Positions 13,894-27,200 of a stretch of DNA of 64,000 nt are shown here, piece after piece (the first letter of the stretch is position 1; every line of letters starts with the position of its first letter). A program made the position numbers and the translations under genes. Source of the stretch: Plasmodiophora brassicae (Eukaryota; Endomyxa; Phytomyxea; Plasmodiophorida; Plasmodiophoridae). A model generated the notes under the pieces. It was given only the letters and a program-made list of their open reading frames with translations, was not told the origin of the DNA and did no database searches. The stretch is from contig JASFAU010000003.1 in the NCBI GenBank assembly GCA_039704465.1, forward strand, positions 1,488,001-1,552,000, read 5' to 3'.

Positions 13894-15234
13894 ATGGGTC
13901 GACATGCGGCGCTGACCTGGCCAGTCCTAGTAGCGTGCTCTATCGGCGTCGCCTGGTCGTCCCCGCCGCTATCAATCGTGTCGTTGACCGCCTTGAACAC
14001 GGCCGTTCTGGATTCGTATGCCGCTGGGGATTCCATCGAGATCTCGTTCAGCGCTGCAACGAACAAGGCGAACGGATCGGATGCGCTTACGAGTCGTTCG
14101 CAAGTTGATGCCATCGTGACGTTCTCCCAATCTCTCGGCGCATCTTATACTGGGTTCTGGACGTCTCCATCCGTCCTGCTCGTCACTATCGTGAATGCCT
14201 CGACGGCGACTCCACCACAGATCGGCGTTTGCACTGCGACAATCAACGGCAATCCTTTCGGTGGCTCTGTATCGCCCTCACTATCTCCCGTGCTAAACGG
14301 GTCGTTCTCGACGGCGCCGACAATCTCCTCTGTCGTCTGCGTCGCCGCACCTGGACAAACGACATACGCGCCTGGATCCCAGATCGTTATCACATTCGAT
14401 CGTGATACGGATCGTGCAGGTGCCGGGTCCATGATGATGAACACGACCACGACGAACGCGCTGGTACGCGCCAGCCAAGCGCTTGGCCAGGCGTACAATT
14501 CGACGTGGACAACGGATTCCATCCTGACGATTACAATCGCGAATGTGTCGGGATCGGCCCCACCATCTCCCGGTACGCTCAAGTTCAACGTTGTCGGCCC
14601 CATTCGCAACGCCGCGCGAACGTCGTCGACGGGTTCGGGATCGGTGTCGTCCGTCGCGACAGGATCGTTCCGTGCGAACTTGATGCCGATCATTAATTCG
14701 ATATCGCCCGCTAGCGGTCCGTTGACTGGAACGACGACCATCACGATAACTGGGTCCTGGCTTGGTAACAGCGCGTCTGATCTGGTCAACGTCACCATGG
14801 CCGGTGGCGTCTGTGGCATGATGTCGTGTGCAAACGTGGTCTGGGTCTCATCGAGACGGGTCACGTGTCGTCCCCCTGCCACATCAGCCCCTGGGACTGT
14901 TACTGTTCACGTGCAGACGCTCCTGGGTGGCACATCCGCAACCAACGGTACCTTCCGGTACAGTGCCCCGCCTGCGGTCACATCGGTCTCACCGATCTCC
15001 ATCCCCCGGGCCGGTGGCGCAACAGTCACCATCATCGGGAGTAACCTCGCTCAGAACCAAGCCGACATCGTGTCCGTTACGATCGGCGGTGCGTCTTGCG
15101 CGAGCGTGTCGTTCGTGAACTCGTCGGTGGTGACCTGTACGTCGCCGGCGGTAAGCGCCCCAGGTATTGGCACTGTCGCTGTGAGCAGTACAGCGAACGG
15201 AGCCAGTTCGTCTTCGGTCGCCTTCGTCTTCCAG
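13894..15234 (+). other. N-terminal module set of the giant protein: signal peptide, paired beta modules, two IPT/TIG domains
   Basis: Within exon 1, two modules of about 120 residues share the pattern Y-x2-G-(D/S)-x-I-x-I-x-F, then a Thr/Asn-rich loop, then a segment such as FSQSLGASYTGFWTSPSVL or ASQALGQAYNSTWTTDSIL. They look like an internal duplication. From about 14684 two IPT/TIG (Ig-like, plexin/transcription-factor) domains follow, opening with INSISPASGPLTGTT and VTSVSPISIPRAGG. N-glycosylation sequons (NGS, NTT, NST) are frequent, which fits an extracellular location. Confidence 0.75.
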
Positions 15235-18200
15235 TGCAGCCCTGGACAGTTCCAAAGAAGCCTATCCTGTGTGAATTGTACGGCCGGGTATTACTCGCTG
15301 GGGTACGGCACCTCGAGCAATTGTTCGGCAACGCCACCAGGATACATGGCGCCGTCGATCGCTTCACCAGCGGTTCCGTGCCCGGCAGGAACGTTCAGTC
15401 TGGGGCTAGCGACGGCGTGCACCCCATGCGCACTTGGCAGGTACCAACCGACGAACGGGTCGACGTCATGCATCACATGTATCCTACTTTGATTGTCTCC
15501 TGCATGGCATGGCTCTGACGCTCGTGGCTATGTAGGTCCAGCAGGATCCTATTGTAATGCGACAGTGGCCGTGCTCTGCCCGAGTCGGTTCTTAGAAGCA
15601 TCGTCCCAGTCGCAGCCACACCTAACTGACTTGTGGTCGTTCAGCTGGCCGATACTCGATTGGCGGTGTCTACGCCCAGACGTGCACAGCTTGCGCTCGT
15701 TGGTTTGGCGCAGATGGCAGAGGTGCTTCAGGGAGCTGATTCGTTTGCGTTCACAGCTGGTTACTATGCGTCGGTGCCCGGTTCAACGAACTGTACGGCT
15801 GCGCCCGCGGGATTCGCCACCCTGTCGGCGGCGCTGTCCCCGATTCAGTGCCCAGCCGGAACGTACTCTTTGGGACTTGCGACGGTTTGCACGGTCTGCC
15901 CGCCAGGGTATCGTTGCCCGTCGACCAGCACTCTTCCCGTGCCTTGTACGGCACATCTGTCGAACGGCGCCGTGTAAATGCCTGACGACCTGCTAGGTAC
16001 CCCTGGGCAGTATTCTGCGGCGATGAGCACGACGTGTACAAATTGTCAGTGCTGTTTGCACAGAAACATGCCTAGACATGAGGTGGTGATGCGCTTGCTG
16101 CAGGTCCGGCGGGAATGTTCTGCCCAACGACCAACAGTTCATCTGTTTGCCCGCCCGGGACCTATAGTTTGGGATCGGCTACGTCATGTACACCCTGTCC
16201 TGCTGGCTTTGTACGAGTTCGTCATCCAGTATAACCACCTGATGCCCATGCTACCGCGTGTTTAGCAATGCACGGAGCCAGATCTTGCACCCGTCCAGTG
16301 TTCTGCCGGCAGGTTCTCAGTGGGGAATCAGGTCGCCTGCACCGACTGTTCCATTGGTTGATTATACGTTCCCTCTGTCTATGGCACATCTGGCTAATCC
16401 ATGTGCTCTTCCAGGATCGGCGTGTCCCAGCCTTACAAGCGCCGCCTCGATTAAGGCTTGTCAGCCAGGGACATTCAGTGTTGGAGACGCAGCAAACTGC
16501 ACAACCTGCCCTGGTCGTTGATCAGGTGCATTCTCCCGCCATTGCGATCTGACAGTTTGTGTCCAGCTGGGTACTATTGCCCGTTCACGGACGCTAACAT
16601 TCAAATCCCTTGTCCACTCGGCAAATACTCGTTTGGAGGACAGGTCTTCTCGACCCCCGATACGGTTGTGCTGTCGGCTGGTGCTGACTGTTATGTGCAG
16701 GCGAATTGTACCGATTGCGCTCCTGGGCGACAGTGTCCTACGACGGCCTCTAACGGGTCTCCATGCCCGACAGGAAGGTGGTCAACTGGTGGAAGCAGTG
16801 CCTGTACGAGTTGCAGCCCTGGAACCGCCTGCCCTGACCCGACATCGTCTTCATACAAAGTTTGTTCGCCGGGATCCTACTCGATTCAGGTACGGAAAGA
16901 TTCGTACGGCTCGTTCTCGTTCTCACGGATTCGTCAGGATTCCACATCGTGTACGACCTGCCCCGCCGGATTCGCATGCCCTTATACTACGTCCGCGACC
17001 GGTACCCCATTCTAACGCCTGGGTTCAAACAATGTTCACCCATTCGTCTGTAGTGATCCCGTGTGCGCCGAACACGTTCTCGTTTGGGAACCAGACCAAC
17101 TGTACCAGATGTGCCCCCGGTTATACATGCAGCACACGAACGTCGTCGTTGGCCGTACCATGTTCACCAGGCACGTACGCTGCACCAGGTTCGTATTGTT
17201 TCACATTCGCAAAGAGTATCGGTTGGGAATCACCTACGTTCAGGTCACGCTTTGGATACTTGCACGGTCGCGCCGCCCGGGACGTACTCAAATTCCACGA
17301 CGCTCCTTCCTGTCGCCTGCTTGCCAGGATATTACAGTTTAGGGTCCGTTCTCAGGAACGATGCGCTATCACGTTTCCCGTTGACAGCGCCCCTGTTTAG
17401 AGCCGCTGTGCAATGCACGATATGCCCTGCTGGAAGCAGCTGCGCATCTGCATCGTCCCCGCCTCAGCCGTGTGCCGCGGGAGCCTGGTCATCTGCCGGC
17501 ATGTTGCAGTGCTCGTCGTGTTCTGCAGGATGGTTCTGCGCTAGCACTGGGTCGACGACGCCACAAGCTGCTCTGTGCCCCAAAGGGTGAACGGAACTGA
17601 TTCTCAAACGCTATTGCTGACTCTGAGTCGAGCCCAGGTACTGGTGTACACCTGGGATCACCGCGTTGGGTCCCGGAAACGCTTGCCCAGCAGGCACGTA
17701 CGGCAACATAACGGGTGGCCGCTCCCAGGCAGAATCCTGTCAACCTTGTACGCCCCTTCCAGTGCAACCGACGATCCCGGAGCGATTCATCACTGCATTA
17801 CAGGCCCGGCCGGATATTATTGCCCCTCTTCGAATGTGCCGACGATTGTGCCTACGTTGCTTTGCGCCAACGGTTACGTGTGCCCAGCAGGGAGCGCAAC
17901 GAGCAATCCTCTGCCGTGTCCTGGTAAGCGTTCATTGCTGCTCAGCCGATACCGGCGATCTAATTTGAGCATTGTAGCGGGTCGGTATGTTCCCAATACG
18001 ACCCCGATAAAGGGCAGCCTGAACGATTGCATTCTCTGCCCTGCGGGATCGTACTGCTTGCAGGCGTTTGATGGATCGTATAACAACACCTGCCCACCTG
18101 GTATCGCATTAGCGGCGATGTGGCCGCGCGCTCCATGTGCCGTCTAACGCTCGGCAACTAGGATCGTACTGTCCTGCGGGAACGAGAATCAGCAATGAGT

Positions 18201-21200
18201 ACTTGTGTCCGGCAGGTCAGCGCACACCGATTTCGACTCCCACTCGAGTGTATGTAAACCCCCATACACAGGACGCTACTCTGCTCAGTACGGCAATCGG
18301 AACGCGACGGATTGCACTGCCTGTCGGCAATCGGGAACCGTTTGCAGCAGACGATAAGGTGCTGACGAGATCATGGGCGCAGGTCCAGCTGGGTCGTACT
18401 GTATCGAAGGATCGACGTCATTCACGTTCTGCCCCACGGTTGCCTGCTGCCGACATTTGCCGACATTGCAATGGTTTGAACGGGCGTGCCTCCAGGGAAC
18501 GTACAATCCGCGTCCAGGTGGTGTTTCTCTTGCCAGCTGCATTCCTTGCCCGGCAGGTTTGGTGGCACCCCTTTGCCATGCTGCAAGCGTATCCCAACCT
18601 GGGCACAATAGGATATGCGTGTTCCACCACAGGGCTCAACGGGACGTCGTCTTTGACACCCTGTGCTCAAGGTCGCCTCTCTGAATCTGCTGCGTATGAT
18701 CATCTGTACCGACTGTTTGCTTGTGTCTGTAGGACACTTGTGAGTGCGTTGCAGCCGTTGGTGGCGGTAGTGTTGACGCCGCTTCTCGTTTCCCCCAGTT
18801 GCCCAAATTCGACAATCACGTATAATCAGTATCCGTGCCCACCAGGGACGTACACGGATTCGACATCGGCGACCAAGGTCAGCGACTGCCTGCCTTGTCC
18901 ATCTGGATGGGCGTGCCCAATCGGGACCGGGGGAACCTATCAACCACCGCTCGTACGTTGGACACTGATCCCGGCAACATATATTTGTACTGACGGGACG
19001 CCGGACAGCCATGCGCTTTGGGCCATTACTGCCCATCTGGAACGGGTCTGTGCAGGTGACACTTTGGGCTGATTGGTTCTAACGATCAGTGCAGCATACC
19101 CGCTCGAGAATCCGTGCCCCAGAGGGTCGTACGGTCCGATGACCAACCTGACGTCGGTGTCCCAGTGCCGTGCCTGTCCCGCTGGTAGCTGGTGTGCAGG
19201 AGGAATGGGACAGGTGTCGGGGACTTGCCTCCCAGGATACGTATGCCCAATGGGCTCGACGAGCTATCCGGACCAGTTCCCGTGCCCGGCTGGAACGTAC
19301 AATCCCTTCACGAATGCCAGCACGGTTCCTGCCGATTGCAGGCAGTGCTCGCTTGGGCACATGTGCCCTACGCCTGCGACTGTCCAGCCCGTACCGTGTC
19401 CTGCAGGGACATTTGCCAACACGACAAGCATGGTGTCGTGCTGGTCGTGTCCGGAGGGGCAGCAGTGCTCCTCGCCAGGAACAGTGTCTCCGGCACCATG
19501 TCCAGCAGGCAAATTCAGTGCATCAGGGCAGGCGACATGCTCGCCCTGCCCCGCTGGGTACTGGTGCACGCAAGGGACGGGATCATCGACCATGTACGCT
19601 GCGCAAGCGTGCTCTCCTGGGGTTTGGTGCCCAGGTGGCGTCGCGTCCAACCTGACGATCTCGACGAATCCGTGCCCTGCTGGGTCGTACTGTCCTCGCG
19701 GAACATCGGCTCCAGTTGCCTGCCCAGCCGGCAGGTACCGGACACTCAGTGGAGGGAAACAACTTTCAGATTGCTCGACATGCCAACCTGGGTCGTACTG
19801 TCTACTGGGCTCCGTGAACGTAACCGGTTCGACACTTGCGAGGCCCTCGCGATCATCCCGACCGCTGACGACGAGTTTACTAGGTTCTTGCTCAACTGGG
19901 TATTACTGCCCAGCTGGGTCCACTGGATCCCGAGCCGCGGGGTGCCCGTCGGGGTCCTTCAGGAACATCACGGGTGCGGGCGCCCTTTCAGACTGTTTCA
20001 CGTGCCCCTTGCGGTATTATTGCCCCGTTGCCTCGACGATGCCAGTGGCGTGTCCTCGTGGATATACGTGCCCCTCGGGGTCGTCCTTCCCGACGCCATG
20101 CCCTCCAGGATCGTACGGGAACACACCGGGCCTGATGCAATGCATTGCATGCGACCAAGGGTGATGGGTCACAGTGCACCCATTTCCTCAGGCGCTGAAG
20201 CGTTCATCAGGTTTTACTGCGACGGCGTCGCCATGGTGGTGCCGCGCGGGCCTTGCTCGGAAGGATATCTTTGCCCATCGGGGTCGGCTTCAGCAACCGC
20301 CGTCCTATGCCCCGTTGGCAACTACGTAAGCAACCGTGTTTAGCGTTCCGATCAACGTTCGTTACATCTGATCGAGTACCTGCAGTGTCCTCTAGGTTCC
20401 TGGACAGGGACACCTTGCCCGGTGGGAACATATTCGAACTCCACCGGTCTGTCGCGGGTCTCCCAGTGCCTGCCCTGCCCTCCTTCCATGTACTGCAGCA
20501 CCCAGGGCGCTGTACAGCCCACAGGCCTGTGTCAAGCCGGATTCTACTGTCCAGGGTCGGCCTGGTCTCCCCGACAGCAGAGTGCCCTGCCAGGATATTT
20601 CGCAACATCAGGAGCCTCGTCGCCGACGCCATGCGCCCCCGGAACGTACCAAGGCAGCGCTAACGCGACATCCTGCATGACCTGTCCTGCGTCGTTTTAC
20701 TGTCCTGGGTTTGGAACGGCGGTCCCGCTTAATTGCACAGCTGGGTCCTGGTGCCCCGCGGTAAGAGCTGGGTTGCTGAGTACCGTTTGACGTTCGCACC
20801 GACCGTCGGCAACGCGCAGGGCGACTCAAGTCCTCAACCGTGTCCGACGGGGCGGTACTCGTCATCGACAACGCTCCAGCGTTCACAGGACTGCAATCCA
20901 TGCCCACCTGGGCAATACTGCATCACGAATGGTACGATGAGCCAAGGGGAGCTCTACCTGCCGCGATCTTCACTAACTTTGCTACAGGGATAACGAGACC
21001 GACTGGCAACTGTACGGCCGGCTATGTTTGCTATGGGAACGCAACTGGTGGGTAGGCGTCACCGGCTGCATCGTGGAAACAACTAATGGCCCGTCTAGTT
21101 GCCCAGCCTACGGTGGAGGCCTTCGGGCAGCAATGCCCTCCAGGATTCTATTGCCCATCCGGGATTGCCAAGCCCATTCCTTGTCCAGTGGGAACGTTCC

Positions 21201-24200
21201 GGTCGAACCTGCTCGGCACCAGCGTACACGATTGCCAGTCGTGCCCGGCCATGATGTTCTGCAATTCAACAGGGCTTTCCAGCCCCTCAGGTCCGATCCT
21301 CGGTGGATACTGGAGCTTGGCGGGTTCGGAACGGTCTCGTCTGTTTGACCCCATGGCGTGCTGACGTCGGGGACCTGCAGGTGCAATGTCGCCGAACCCG
21401 TCGCCTACCGGTCCCGGCTTCGGGACTTGTCCGGTTGGTCATTCGTGCCCGTTCGGTTCGAACGCGAACCCGTCTCCGTGTATCGCTGGACGATACGCGC
21501 GCGATGTTGGTCAGGCACAATGCGACGACTGCCCATCTGGTATGGACCGTTTCGTGTCTGTTTCGTCACTCGTCGGGCATTCAGATCGTGTCCGCGCAGG
21601 CTATTTCTGCCAAGCGGTGGCGTCCAACGCAACCGTATGTCCAGCGGGGGCATACTGCCCGCTGCAGACGGCGGCATCGCCGCCCTTGTGTCCTGCGGGA
21701 ACCTATTCGAACCGGACCGGCCTGTCCTCCGTCTCGCAGTGCACACCCTGCCCACCAGGGTGGTTCTGCCCCTCGTCTGGCACGACAGGACCCGGCGGGC
21801 GATGCCGGCAAGGTTTGCTGACCGATCGAACACACATGCTCCTTGTCATGATTCCGTCGTCGTCAGGGTACTACTGTGTCCAAGGATCTGTCAACCAGTT
21901 TGGCGGCACCTCGGCCTATAATGAATCCGTCTGCCCTGCAGGATCATACTGCCCGGCGAATTCATCAGGTTGAATTGTCATTCGCAAGTGTCTGTCCAGC
22001 TTCCTGATTGTTGCTGTCTGGGGTCAGTGCCAACGCCTTGCCCGACTGGAACGTATTCCCCAGCGTATGGCAACGTGGCCCTGCAGAACTGCCTGAATTG
22101 TACGGCTGGAAGTTATTGTGGTACAGTAGGGCTTGCCGTTGTTTCTGGACCTTGTCAAGCAGGATACTTCTGTCCCGCGGGTTCCGTCGTGCCATCTCCG
22201 AATGCAGGTCTGTCAGGAAGTTGCACTGGAGCATTCGTCCGTCTCCATTGATCGTGGTCGCTAGGCAAATGCCCAGTTGCGTCATTCTGTCCTCCGGGTT
22301 CCGCTATCCCACGACCCTGCCCGCAAGGGGCGTACCAGCCGAACCAGGGGTCATCCTCTTGTCTAAATTGCCCTGCCGGATTCTTCTGCCCTGGAAACAC
22401 GACCTCGCCGTCGCCTTGCCCACTGTACGTGTGAGCATTGCAATGCGATACGATAAGTTGACACGCGCGACAGAGGATTCTGTATGTTTCGTAGGGGAGA
22501 TCCCGGAGCCTGCTGTTGTTGACCGGATTTGGTAGACTGCCCGAACGGTACGGCGACAGGGGCACAGTTCCCGTGCCCTGTGTCGACGTACGGTGGGTCG
22601 ACAATGCTCGCATCAGCTAACGCCTGCAGCGTCTGCCCGCCTGGGCTCTACTGTAATAGGACAGGTAGGCCAACAGCAACGACTGTGCGACGAGAGGGAC
22701 ATCGTTATAACATCGCATTCGCAGGGCTGACGCAACCGACGGGACCGTGTTCTGGAGGATACTACTGTACGGGTGGCGCCTCCATCTCGACACCGACAGA
22801 CGGCGTAACGGGGAACCACTGTGGCACTGGTAACTATTGCCCAGTGCAATCCACAGGTCCAACTGTCTGCCCTGTAGGCAGTGGTGTCTTACGCGAACCG
22901 TGTTCCCCGGGACTGAAATTGCAACCGTAGGGTGGCCGGTACTGCTCCTTGCCTACGTTGGCAGCTCCCGATGGTTTAGTCCTGGCGGGTTACTATTCAC
23001 CCAGCGGGGCGACCACGCCAACGCCGGCGTCGGGCGTCTGCTGGGCAGGGCATTATTGTCCAGGGAACGGTACAGTGGCACCGATCCCCTGCAGTTCAGG
23101 AAGATGGTCGCCAGCGTTGGGCAACACGAACTCGTCTGCATGTCTGCCCTGTTTGGGCGGGTACTACTGCCCGAATCAAGCGTCGTCGTCGATGGCGGAC
23201 CTGGCGCCATGCGTTGCGAATTACTACTGCCCTCCGGGTACCATTTACCCATCGGCTATTTGCCCATCGGTATGCTCTTTGCGACGCACTGTGTTTGCAT
23301 CCGACTCACAGCATCTACAGGGAGCGTCGTGTCCGACTGGATCATCGTCGCCGGTGCTGTGCCAACCTGGGTACTACCAAGACCAGCAAGGACAGTCGGC
23401 ATGCAAACCATGCCCCAAGCGAATGTATTGCAGCGGTCTGGGCACTGTGCAGCCGAAGCCGTGCTTGTCGGGTTCCTACTGTCCAGGTTGGCCATTGCGA
23501 CAAGGGTCTCCTCTGAGAAGTAACGCGTCGTGTTGCAGCGATGACCGCCACACCAGCTCCCTGTCCTGCTGGAACATTCTCCAATGCGACATCACTTGGC
23601 AACGTTACTGAATGTTTGCCATGCACCGCTGGAATGTATGCCTCCGTCGTCGGTTGATTCTTGGCGATTACGTTGACGACTCCCCCCTACGTAGGTACTG
23701 TGATCGTCCTGGACTCCAAGTGCCGAGTGGCCCGTGTGCTCCAGGGTGCGCATTGTCAGCTTCCTGGACTCGCAGACCTATCTGATGGTCCAGCTAGGTT
23801 CTACTGTATATCCGGGCAGACGACGGCTCAACCCGCCAACGGTATCTGCCCTCCTGGAATGTACTGTACGTGCTCGGATTGCTCTTGCGCGACCGGCTGG
23901 ATACCGAATGAGCACCTGCACAGGTCCAATGGGCTCCAGTTGGCCGAACGCTTGCGCTGCTGGTAACGTTTGTGCAACCCCCTCATCACACTACGTGTTC
24001 ACTGGAATTACCTTGGACCAGGCACACTGGCACCCGGATCCGGAAACGCGAACGCGTCTTCGTGCCTGCCCTGTCCGAGAGGTTATTGGACACATCAGAC
24101 AGAACCTTGTTCCTGTCACCTAACTATCGACCAGGGTCATTCTGCAGCCAGACAGGGGCAATCACTCTGCAGGGCAACGCCCAATGTGATGGAGGGTACG

Positions 24201-27200
24201 TTTGTGCCGGCGGATGCAAGGTGGGGTCGAGGTCGTCCACCCGTCATGACGAAGGATCCCACATCAGAGTTCGCCCCTTAGGTGTCCAGCCCGGGTTCCG
24301 GCTGCGGATACCAATGCCCAGCGGGAACATACTGTATCCCTGGGGCGTTCGCGCCACAGTCCTGTCAGCCTGGGACGTTCAACCCCGATCCTGGACGCAA
24401 TTCATGCCTCGTCAGTACGGCCGGATTCTATTCGCCCAACTCTGGCCGGGCAACGGTTCGTCGCAATCGTCATCCGTTCTTGTTCCGCCCTAACATGGCT
24501 CCGGTGGGCAGGTGATTTCATGTCCGGCTGGCATGTACTGTACGTGCACTTAAAGAGCATCACAGCATGCCCAACGCTTGGCTAACCGAGTAGTCCAGGC
24601 CCTCCCGGAACGATCAACCCTCAACCGTGCTCCACAGGGCGCTACTCGAACAGGACCAACCTTGGTATCTATCCCTCGTAGCGTCGACGCGATAGGCACC
24701 GTTAACCTGTGCCTGTTCAGTCGCCGCCACTGACTGCCAACTTTGTGACCCTGGCCAGTATTGCAACGGTCAGCTGTCGTCCGGGTTCGGTTGCACATGA
24801 CACCAATGTTCGGGATGGCCCTATAGGTACCGGCCTGGTCAGCCCATCTGGGCCTTGCGCGCCGGGGCACTTCTGTGCATCGGGAAGTTCGTCGCCTTCG
24901 ACGACGCTCTGCCCCCGAGGTGCCTATTGCCCACAGGTGCGTCGGGTAATCGCGTCGATCCGTCGTTCCACAGGATGAACTGGTTCGGGCGTTCCAGGGA
25001 GCAACGGCCCCGGTCGCCTGCCCAGTGGGCATGTTCAATCCGAATTTCGGCGCGTCCGATATCACGAGCTGCCTGGCATGCACGCCGTCGTCGTTCTGCA
25101 GCAGCGTCGGTGCCACAGCGGTGTCGGGTTCGTGCCAGCCTGGGTATTTCTGCCCAGCGGGATCCAGTAGCCCACAGCAGGTTTGCTGGTCATGCGTGCC
25201 TGCCGACCCGTTTCGTTCCTGACATGTCGGCCATTCCGCAGGTCGTCTGCCCAAAGGGCCACTCGTGTGCGAGATCCGGCAACGCCAACGCTGTGCCATG
25301 CGCTGGAGGGACCTATCAACCCGACCCGGGATCAACGTCGGAGCGATCGAGTCAAAACCGAACGTGTCAGCCGTTCTGACGGGTACATTTGCAGGTCCTG
25401 CATCCCATGCCCCGCTGGAAGCACCTGTTCGCAGGGTGCGATCGTGCCCGTTCCTGCACCGATTGGGACGTACGCCCAGGTAACGATATCGTTTACATGA
25501 TCCATGTCGCTGGCGTCGCCGAACGAGGCTCGTCGTAGGCGGGCGCCGTTATACCCAGCTCGTGTCCTGCGGGTCGTTACGGTGCTCGACCGAACCTGAC
25601 GGATGCCAGCGAGTGCGACATTTGCCCGGCCTTGTCGTTCTGTATCGGCGGGCTGATTGGAGGTTCGGTCGCTCCCGGGTACTACTGTGTCGGCGTAAGG
25701 GGGAACGCTCGGTTGTCTCCTCTGCAACCGCAGAAGTAACCGTCGTCCGGTACAACAGGGATGCTCGACGCCAACGCCCCTGGTCCTGTCCACCGATGGC
25801 GGTGCGCCTTGCATGCCGGGATATTACTGCTTGGGTGGCGTAACACCTGCCGCCTGCCCTGCAAACACCTACCGAAGCACTGCTGGCGCCAGTCTCCTTT
25901 CCGATTGCCTGCCGTTGGTTCCCTCGCGCACGTTGGCGGGGATTGTATCGCTCAGAGTCGTGCAGGTGTCCAGCTGGGTCGACCTGCCGATCGGGGGACC
26001 CGACGTTGTACCCGTGTATGTCGCCTGTGGAACAACGGGCCCTCCCCTGACTGATATACGCGGATAGGTCCCGCAGGACATTACTGCCCGATGCAATCGG
26101 GTCCACTGCCCTGTCCGGCGGGAACGTACAATGCCCTGCCTGGTGCGACGTCAAGCGCGGCCTGCCTGCCATGCGCATGCGGCTCTCTCTGCGGTGCGAA
26201 CGCGACGGTGGACCCCACACAGCGACCATGCGCATTGGGATACGTCTGCCCGGGTATGCCCAGGGTCGTCCTCGCGTGCGACCCGGTTCGCTGATCTCCC
26301 GTGCGCTCATAGCGGGTACGCCAGCGCCTGTTCCTTGCCCTGGGGGCACCTATCGTTCGTTGCCGTCCGGATGCGACATGACGCGCGATTGCACGTCATG
26401 TCAGCCGGGGACGTACTGCCCGCCAGGTCGCCGGCCCCACGCCCTGTCACGGTTCGTTTCTCTGACTCTCGCACGCCAGGGTCGCCGTCGCAGATCGCCT
26501 GCCCTGGCGGGTCGTACTGTCCAGCGAGTTCCGCATGGCCAATCCCATGCAGTGGTGGCACGTTCTGCCTACCGAATTCGCCACAGCCGATCGACTGTCC
26601 CGCTGGGAGTTACTGCCCGGCGAACGCGACATTGCCGGTTCGATGTTCGACCGGGTACTGTCCTGTCAAGACGACGTTGCCAATGCCGTGCCCGTTGGGA
26701 ACGTTCACCGCCGACGTGTACAACCGCACGAATGTGACGACGTCGTGCCCGCCTTGCCCGGCAGGTCGGTATCAGGATCAACCGACGAGTATGTCCTGCT
26801 CGACATGTACGGCTGGGTACCTGTGCATATCGGGAGCGGCGTCGTCCACGCCAGCGTCCGTGTCATCGGCTGGGGGGCGCCCGTGTGCACCAGGGCACTA
26901 CTGCCCAGCTGGAACGACAAGTGAGATCCCATGCCCCACCGGAACGTTCCGATCCGATCCCGGCGGCGCTTCCATCGACGACTGCTGGCCCTGTGCCCCG
27001 GGATCGTTCGCTGCGACGACTGGCAGCAGCGGGTGCCTCCCATGTCCAGCGAGCGCGACAAGTACCACCGGAGCGACCGCGTGCACCTGCATCGGTGCAT
27101 ACCGAACGTTTCAGGCGTCAGACAGTTCCTGCATTTGCAGGTGCGTTCGACGCGTACGCGCCTGGCAACGGTCTGAATGCGCTCACCCGTCTAGCTCTGG

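Noticed and set aside
15536..27100. Many frame changes in the cysteine-repeat region read as pseudogene decay
   Set aside because: Where examined, each shift is explained by a short GT-AG intron that restores cysteine spacing, and the downstream exons stay in phase to a proper stop.
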